Origin: Chitinophagaceae bacterium
GTDB taxonomy: Bacteria > Bacteroidota > Bacteroidia > Chitinophagales > Chitinophagaceae
Assembly: GCA_022841365.1 (NCBI GenBank)
Contig: JALHRP010000020.1
Span: forward strand, 1-56,265
Reading direction: 5' to 3'
Length of the DNA: 56,265 nt
Shown: positions 51,626-56,265 of the stretch, in pieces
Layout: every line of letters begins with the position of its first letter
How positions within the stretch are numbered: position 1 is the first letter of the stretch
Made by a program: the position numbers and the translations under genes
The notes under the pieces: generated by a model
The model's input: only the letters and a program-made list of their open reading frames with translations
Database searches by the model: none
Told to the model about the DNA's origin: nothing

Positions 51626-52162
51626 TTATTGTTTCAAATATTGTTTTGGTATCAGTAAATCTTTATTCTCTGTTTGCCAGAAAACAGTGAGTATCCACCA
51701 GCGTTTACCATCATGATATAATTGTATACTGTTGATGCCACGCATAAACGGTTCAACATCGGTGGCTGTTCTTCTTGCTTCATAGGTACTGAAACAATGA
51801 GCAATATGTCCGTACACTTCCTGTTTACGGTGGATCTCTTTTTCAAAAAAACCATTTTTTTCTAATACAGGTCCGCTGCTTGTAATATAATCTTCAACAG
51901 ATAATACACGTTTTACTACTTCACCGCTTGGACGAACAGAAGTTGCTACTAATTTCCCTTCAGGTAAAAACAGGCTCCGCATCCGGTTCCAGTTTCTTGC
52001 TTCACCGGCAGGTCCGCTGATGACATTATACAAGGCAGCTATAATTGCATCTACCGATTCCACATCTTTTGCATTTGCAATAACCGAATCGGTTTTTGTT
52101 TGTGCAGAAACACTCATGGCATGTACATATGCTATAAATAAAACAAGTAAGAATTTGTTCAT
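51626..52162 (-). CDS. Exported SnoaL/NTF2-like protein
   Basis: A 178-residue protein with signal peptide MNKFLLVLFIAYVHAMSVSAQ; start at 52162 is preferred to the ATG at 52207. The mature part (about 25-178) is a SnoaL-like cone fold: DAIIAALYNVISGPAGEARN, MRSLFLPEGKLVATS, HCFSTYEARRTAT, and a final strand WWILTVFWQTENKDL. No enzymatic residues are claimed. Divergent from the papain-like protease gene. Confidence 0.82.
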   Translation of the reverse strand: MNKFLLVLFIAYVHAMSVSAQTKTDSVIANAKDVESVDAIIAALYNVISGPAGEARNWNRMRSLFLPEGKLVATSVRPSGEVVKRVLSVEDYITSSGPVLEKNGFFEKEIHRKQEVYGHIAHCFSTYEARRTATDVEPFMRGINSIQLYHDGKRWWILTVFWQTENKDLLIPKQYLKQ

Positions 52163-52247
52163 TTCTTTTTTATTGAAGATACGGCTCATCAAATTTCTCC
52201 GCAGCAAAATTTAGTTTACATTTATTCAACCTTAAAATTAATCAGCA

Positions 52248-53870
52248 ATGCCCATTCGTATGACAGACGATCCGCAGGATCAACAGGAACAACATAGTAA
52301 TGATGGAGGTGGAGTCGGTAACTATCCCGTTGGTCCAGGGGGTGGCGGAGGAGGTGGCGGACTCTTAAGTCTGTTGCCTTTACTGTTCAGTTTATTCCGT
52401 GGAGGCGGTGGCGGAAAAAAAATTATTCTCTTACTCGTTGTAGCAGCAATAGGATATTTTGTAATGACAAGGAGCGGATGTAATCTATCAAGTATTGCCA
52501 ATGTTGCCGGTCTGGCAACAGGTGGCGTTCTTGATCCAAAGCAATTTGAAAAAGCAGAAATTTATGAATCATTAGCAGATGATGATACAAAAAACCCATT
52601 GCCCGAATCTGCCAATCTGCAAAAGTTTTGTCCTACTCCGCAAAACCAGGGATCGCAAGGGAGTTGTGTAGCATGGAGCAGTGCATTTGCCGCACAAACA
52701 ATTTTAGAAGCTGCAAAAACAAATAAAGAACCCAATAGTGCAGCGTTCTCTCCTTCTTTCATGTACAATCAAATAGGATTGGATGGTTGTCAGGGTTCAT
52801 ACATCATCCGTGCAATGGAATTTATGACCAAGCGTGGTGGTGTTCCTTATGCTGAATTTCCATACAATGATCAGGATTGTCAAAGTCAACCCGATAATCA
52901 ACTGCAACAGGAAGCTGCACAATTTCGTATGCGTGGATTTAACCGTTTGAGTTTAGGTGACCGTAATGATGCAGTTGATCTGCGTGCCATTAAAGAAAAT
53001 TTATCACAAGGTGCTCCGGTTGTAATTGGAATGATGGTGGGACAAAGTTTTATGCAGTCAATGATTGGTCAGGATTTGTGGGTGCCTGCGCAAGGCGACA
53101 GAAGTATGATGGGTTTTGGTGGTCATGCTATGTGTGTAGTTGGTTATGATGATAAAAAATACGGCGGCTCTTTTTTATTGATGAACAGTTGGGGAACAGA
53201 GTGGGGAACAAATGGTTTTGCATGGGTTCGTTATGCTGATTTCAATACGTATGTGCGTGAAGCGTATGGTGTAAGCCCCATGCATGCAGGGAATGCAAAT
53301 GTGCAACAGTTCAGTTGTGAAGTTGGATTGGTTCAGGTTGAGTATGATGGAAAGAAAACTGTTGCAGGAAATTATATTCCGTTAAGAAGTACCGGTAACA
53401 ACCGTTTCGAAACAGCTGCAGCAGTTCGTCCGGGTACAAAATTTAAAATGGAAATTAAAAACTCAACCGAGTGCTATGTGTATGTATTTGGGAAAGAAGT
53501 AGACGGAACAAGTTATACACTCTTCCCTTATCCGAGAGAAGATGATGCAACTAAAACAAAGTATTCTCCTTTTTGCGGAATAACAGGAGTGCGATTATTT
53601 CCGAAAGATAAAAGTATGATGCCCGATAGTATTGGCACAAGAGATGTAATTGCAGTAGTGATCAGTAAAAAAGAACTCAACTGGCATCAATTGAATCAGC
53701 AGATCAGCGCCAATCCTTCAGCCGATTATGCAGCAAGATTAAATAATGCACTGGGTTCATCGCTCATTCGTAATGTGCGGTACGCATCAACAGGCAAAGG
53801 AGTATTGCGTTTTGATGTAACCGGCGACAGTAATGATGTAGTTGCCTGTATTGTAGAAGTAACAAAATAG
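52248..53870 (+). CDS. Papain-like C1 peptidase with membrane anchor
   Basis: A 540-residue cysteine protease of the C1 family. The N-terminus is polar and Gly-rich (NDGGGVGNYPVGPGGGGGG), followed by a transmembrane helix (about 58-76). The papain domain has catalytic C140 in QGSCVAWSSAFA, H293 in GGHAMCVVGYDD and N313 in LMNSWGTEWGTNGFAWV. The C-terminal 190 residues resemble DUF4384-type domains (FKMEIKNSTECYVYVFG). The start ATG follows a TACATTTA box. No inhibitor or propeptide-like pro-domain is evident. Confidence 0.9.
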   Translation: MPIRMTDDPQDQQEQHSNDGGGVGNYPVGPGGGGGGGGLLSLLPLLFSLFRGGGGGKKIILLLVVAAIGYFVMTRSGCNLSSIANVAGLATGGVLDPKQFEKAEIYESLADDDTKNPLPESANLQKFCPTPQNQGSQGSCVAWSSAFAAQTILEAAKTNKEPNSAAFSPSFMYNQIGLDGCQGSYIIRAMEFMTKRGGVPYAEFPYNDQDCQSQPDNQLQQEAAQFRMRGFNRLSLGDRNDAVDLRAIKENLSQGAPVVIGMMVGQSFMQSMIGQDLWVPAQGDRSMMGFGGHAMCVVGYDDKKYGGSFLLMNSWGTEWGTNGFAWVRYADFNTYVREAYGVSPMHAGNANVQQFSCEVGLVQVEYDGKKTVAGNYIPLRSTGNNRFETAAAVRPGTKFKMEIKNSTECYVYVFGKEVDGTSYTLFPYPREDDATKTKYSPFCGITGVRLFPKDKSMMPDSIGTRDVIAVVISKKELNWHQLNQQISANPSADYAARLNNALGSSLIRNVRYASTGKGVLRFDVTGDSNDVVACIVEVTK

Positions 53871-53884
53871 AAACCATTGACCTT

Positions 53885-54370
53885 ATGAATTCATACGCTC
53901 CGGCATTTATGCAGCAAATGACACATCCGCTAAAGAGCAGAGTGTTTTTATTATGGAAATTACCTGCTGCATTTTTTAGCGGCGTCCGCATAAAATCTAT
54001 TTCAGCAGAAAAATGCGAAGTAACGGTTCCCTACAAATGGTTCTCACAAAATCCATTTCGGTCAACCTACTTTGCCTGTCTGGCAATGGCTGCAGAAATG
54101 AGCACAGGTATTTTGAGTTTAATGCAGATCATGAAACGGCAGCCCGCTGTTTCCATGCTGGTAGTAAGTCTTGAAGCAAATTATTTTAAAAAAGCAGTTG
54201 ATCTTACAACCTTTATTTGTGAAGATGGGAAAGCATTGGAGGCCTTGGTTGAGGAAGTGATTACATCAGGCGAAGCAAGATCTTTTAAAGCAAAATCAGT
54301 AGGTACAAACAAAGCCGGTGAGGTTGTTGCAGAATTTTATATCACCTGGTCGTTTAAAGCAAAAAGGTAA
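53885..54370 (+). CDS. DUF4442 hotdog-fold (thioesterase-like) protein
   Basis: A 161-residue protein of the DUF4442 family with the hotdog fold of PaaI-type thioesterases. Signatures: PYKWFSQNPFRSTYFACLAM and AEMSTGILSLMQIMKRQPAV. Catalysis is not proven for the family. It lies 14 bases after the C1 peptidase, so probably cotranscribed; the functional link is unclear. Confidence 0.87.
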   Translation: MNSYAPAFMQQMTHPLKSRVFLLWKLPAAFFSGVRIKSISAEKCEVTVPYKWFSQNPFRSTYFACLAMAAEMSTGILSLMQIMKRQPAVSMLVVSLEANYFKKAVDLTTFICEDGKALEALVEEVITSGEARSFKAKSVGTNKAGEVVAEFYITWSFKAKR

Positions 54371-54402
54371 AAAATAAATAGCCGAAAGTTTGAGTATTTC
54401 AT

Positions 54403-54435
54403 TTTCAAATTTTCAAATTATCAAATTTTCAAATT
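54403..54435. repeat. TCAAATT-period repeat before the beta-CASP gene
   Basis: Four TTTCAAAT/ATCAAAT units with an 8-base period. The same motif in the same orientation relative to the gene precedes scpB (40602-40633, minus strand). Confidence 0.8.
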
Positions 54436-54443
54436 GCTCATTT

Positions 54444-55844
54444 ATGAAACTATCATTCCATGGTGCTGCACGTTGCGTTACAGGAAGCAAACACATCATC
54501 ACTTTAGTAAACGGAAAAAAATTATTGCTTGATTGTGGTTTGTTTCAGGGCATGGGCAGAGATACAGATGCACTTAACCGCAACTGGGGCTTTGATCCTG
54601 CTGAAATAGATTACATGGTGCTGAGTCATGCACACATTGATCACAGTGGGTTAATTCCAAAATTGTGCAAAGACGGATACGCAGGTAAAATTTATTGCAC
54701 GCCTGCTACGCAGAGTTTAACTACCGTGCTGCTTGAAGACAGTGCAGAAATACAGGAAGATGATGTGAAGTATGAAAACAAACGAAGAGCTGCACAGGGC
54801 ATGCCTTACTTACTGCCATTGTACACAATTGAAGAGGCAAAAAATGCATTCAACCGTTTTGTAAAAGTAGAGTATGGCCATTGGTTCAAAATTGAAGAAG
54901 ATATTGAAGTGATGTTTACTGATGCCGGACATATTATCGGAAGCGCATGTGTTCACTTGAAAGTGAAAGAGAATAACAAAACGAAACGCATCACGTTCTC
55001 CGGAGATATCGGACGTTACAGAGATGTGATATTAAAGTCGCCGCAGGAGTTTCCACAAGCCGATGTAATTATTATGGAATCAACCTATGGTAACAGTTTA
55101 CATGACAATACACAATCCACCCCTGACCAGTTATTAAAATGGATTGAAAAAGCATGTCTGCAGAAAAAAGGAAAACTCATCATACCTGCTTTTAGCGTTG
55201 GCCGTACACAGGAAATTTTATATGATCTCAATCAATTGGAACTGGAGAACCGTCTCCCTCCGGTTGAGTATTTTGTAGATAGTCCGCTCAGTGTTGAAGC
55301 AACACAAATTGTAAAAAGCTATCCGCAGTATTTTAACAACCGCATTCAAAAAATTTTACAGAGCGATCATGATCCCTTTGGTTTTGAAGGACTGCGCTAT
55401 GTAAAAACGGTTGAAGAATCAAAGCTGCTGAATTTCAGAACGGGTCCATATGTAGTCATCAGTGCAAGTGGTATGGCAGATGCCGGCAGGGTAAAACATC
55501 ATATTAATAATACCATTGAAAACAGCCGCAATACAATTCTGCTTACGGGTTATTGTGAACCACGTTCGCTGGGAGGTCAGTTGCTCGCAGGGAAAAAAGA
55601 AGTAAAAATTTATGGAGTGGAAAAAGAAGTACATGCAGAGATCGGGCAGATACGCAGCATGAGTGCACATGGCGATTATGAAGACATGAGCCAGTGGCTT
55701 GCCTGTCAGGACCCGAAGCAGGTACAGAAATTATTTCTGGTACATGGTGAGTATGATGTGCAGCATGCATTTCAGCAACGGCTTATGAAGAAAGGGTTTG
55801 CTGAAGTGCATATTCCTGAACTTCATTTTGAAACAGGTATATAA
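54444..55844 (+). CDS. Metallo-hydrolase of the beta-CASP / RNA-specificity family
   Basis: A 466-residue MBL-fold nuclease-like protein, similar to YSH1/CPSF73 family proteins. The zinc motif H-x-H-x-D-H is in LSHAHIDHSGLIPK; TDAGHIIGSACVHLK gives the next ligand; a beta-CASP domain follows with IPAFSVGRTQEILYDL and VISASGMADAGRVKHH, and the RNA-specificity C-terminus has QIRSMSAHGDYEDMSQWL. Start at 54444 (MKLSFHGAARCVTGS) is the family start; the longer frame reads through the repeat. Likely an RNA-processing nuclease. Confidence 0.92.
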   Translation: MKLSFHGAARCVTGSKHIITLVNGKKLLLDCGLFQGMGRDTDALNRNWGFDPAEIDYMVLSHAHIDHSGLIPKLCKDGYAGKIYCTPATQSLTTVLLEDSAEIQEDDVKYENKRRAAQGMPYLLPLYTIEEAKNAFNRFVKVEYGHWFKIEEDIEVMFTDAGHIIGSACVHLKVKENNKTKRITFSGDIGRYRDVILKSPQEFPQADVIIMESTYGNSLHDNTQSTPDQLLKWIEKACLQKKGKLIIPAFSVGRTQEILYDLNQLELENRLPPVEYFVDSPLSVEATQIVKSYPQYFNNRIQKILQSDHDPFGFEGLRYVKTVEESKLLNFRTGPYVVISASGMADAGRVKHHINNTIENSRNTILLTGYCEPRSLGGQLLAGKKEVKIYGVEKEVHAEIGQIRSMSAHGDYEDMSQWLACQDPKQVQKLFLVHGEYDVQHAFQQRLMKKGFAEVHIPELHFETGI

Positions 55845-55868
55845 AACGGCTTCTTTATAAAAATGAAA

Positions 55869-55888
55869 GCCTCCGAAGAATCGGAGGC
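55869..55888. terminator. Hairpin between convergent genes
   Basis: GCCTCCGA-AGAA-TCGGAGGC, eight-base perfect stem; on the minus strand a T-rich TTTCATTTTTA follows, so it serves the T9SS gene best, possibly both. Confidence 0.75.
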
Positions 55889-55963
55889 GCCCATCAGGAA
55901 AAATCCAATGTGGATTTGGGTAAAACAATCAGGTTAGCTGCCTGGTGCTTTCTAAGTTTATGA

Positions 55964-56265
55964 TCAGTTCAGCTTTACAAATTTTGAAGTGCTTACAGTG
56001 ATTCCGTTACTCACACGTACAACGTAATTGCCACTGTTGAGTGATTGTACATTCAACTGCTGTACTTGTGCAGCCTTAGCGTTTTGTACACGGCTCATCA
56101 TCACTCCGTTGCTGTTAAAAATTTCATATGTAACTGTTTTCTCCTGCCATTCTGCAGGCACCATTACACGTAACTCATTCACAACAGGGTTAGGGAAAGT
56201 GCTTACCTGTATTTTATTTTCCGTTACAAGACGCACCATTCTTACTTCTGAGTACGAATATTTTT
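55964..56265 (-). CDS. T9SS C-terminal sorting domain protein (C-terminal part)
   Basis: The last 100 residues of a protein whose start lies beyond the right edge; the frame is open to base 56265 (KYSYSEVR before the first Met). It carries a type A sorting signal: VSTFPNPVVNELRVMVP, YEIFNSNGVMMSRV, GNYVVRVSNGITVSTSKFVK. Such tails direct cargo through the type IX secretion system to the cell surface or outside, and are removed on export. The cargo domain is outside the window. Confidence 0.92.
   Translation of the reverse strand, partial: KYSYSEVRMVRLVTENKIQVSTFPNPVVNELRVMVPAEWQEKTVTYEIFNSNGVMMSRVQNAKAAQVQQLNVQSLNSGNYVVRVSNGITVSTSKFVKLN

Overview
This window looks like ordinary chromosome from a member of the Bacteroidota, most likely the Chitinophagaceae. 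That placement is inferred from content, not from a marker gene search. The pointers are a type IX secretion (T9SS) C-terminal sorting domain at the right edge, a CarboxypepD_reg/TonB-type outer-membrane barrel, DUF4476 and DUF4386 proteins, a fused malic enzyme, a SecA of about 1100 residues with lineage-type insertions, promoters of the TAnnTTTG type, almost no Shine-Dalgarno sequences (one striking exception), and many G/C-rich palindromic intergenic repeats. No rRNA, tRNA, CRISPR array, prophage, integrase or transposase gene was seen. Both edges cut a gene: a sodium:solute symporter on the left and a T9SS cargo protein on the right.

Layout. 1-4850 (+): symporter tail, O-methyltransferase, a LysM glucosaminidase interrupted by an in-frame TAG, hpt, and a VWA-domain protein closed by a terminator. 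4870-10070 (-): small membrane protein, giant M14 peptidase, a 69-aa protein, and a cluster of VOC, PhnB-like, SRPBCC and DUF1801 proteins. 10255-13706: an AraC/DJ-1 regulator, a DUF2975/HTH pair with a clear promoter-operator, and two secreted proteins of unknown role. 13829-20005 (-): a 2058-aa bacterial alpha-2-macroglobulin with an intact thioester motif and three repeat-derived segments inside its reading frame. 20219-24938: DUF4476 protein, a 135-aa conserved protein, MtfA-type peptidase, two overlapping serine hydrolases. 25027-30074 (-): an AT-rich accessory-looking stretch with small lipoproteins, a B1-type metallo-beta-lactamase, a DUF4386 protein and three related repeats, then sucD. 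30832-35898 (-): DUF4198 protein, MlaF/MlaE-like ABC transporter, malic enzyme. 36080-38182 (+): S41 peptidase lipoprotein and an unknown AT-rich gene. 38424-44778 (-): lysA, scpB, an isolated atpG and a TonB-type barrel. 45187-51211 (+): secA, deoC with a SPOR protein, an M20 amidohydrolase. 51230-56265: VOC and SnoaL-like proteins (-), a papain-like peptidase, a DUF4442 protein and a beta-CASP metallo-hydrolase (+), then the T9SS tail (-).

Together the genes cover core metabolism (purine salvage, TCA cycle, malate oxidation, lysine synthesis, deoxyribose catabolism, ATP synthase), protein export, and a broad set of envelope and periplasmic hydrolases typical of a polymer-degrading Bacteroidota. 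I did not find a clearly new multi-gene system. The best leads are repeats domesticated inside the alpha-2-macroglobulin gene, the TAG-split glucosaminidase, the chromosomal B1 metallo-beta-lactamase in a repeat-rich islet, the promoter/operator of the DUF2975-HTH pair, a leader-peptide-like small ORF next to atpG, and a promoter box that predicts a leaderless deoC transcript.
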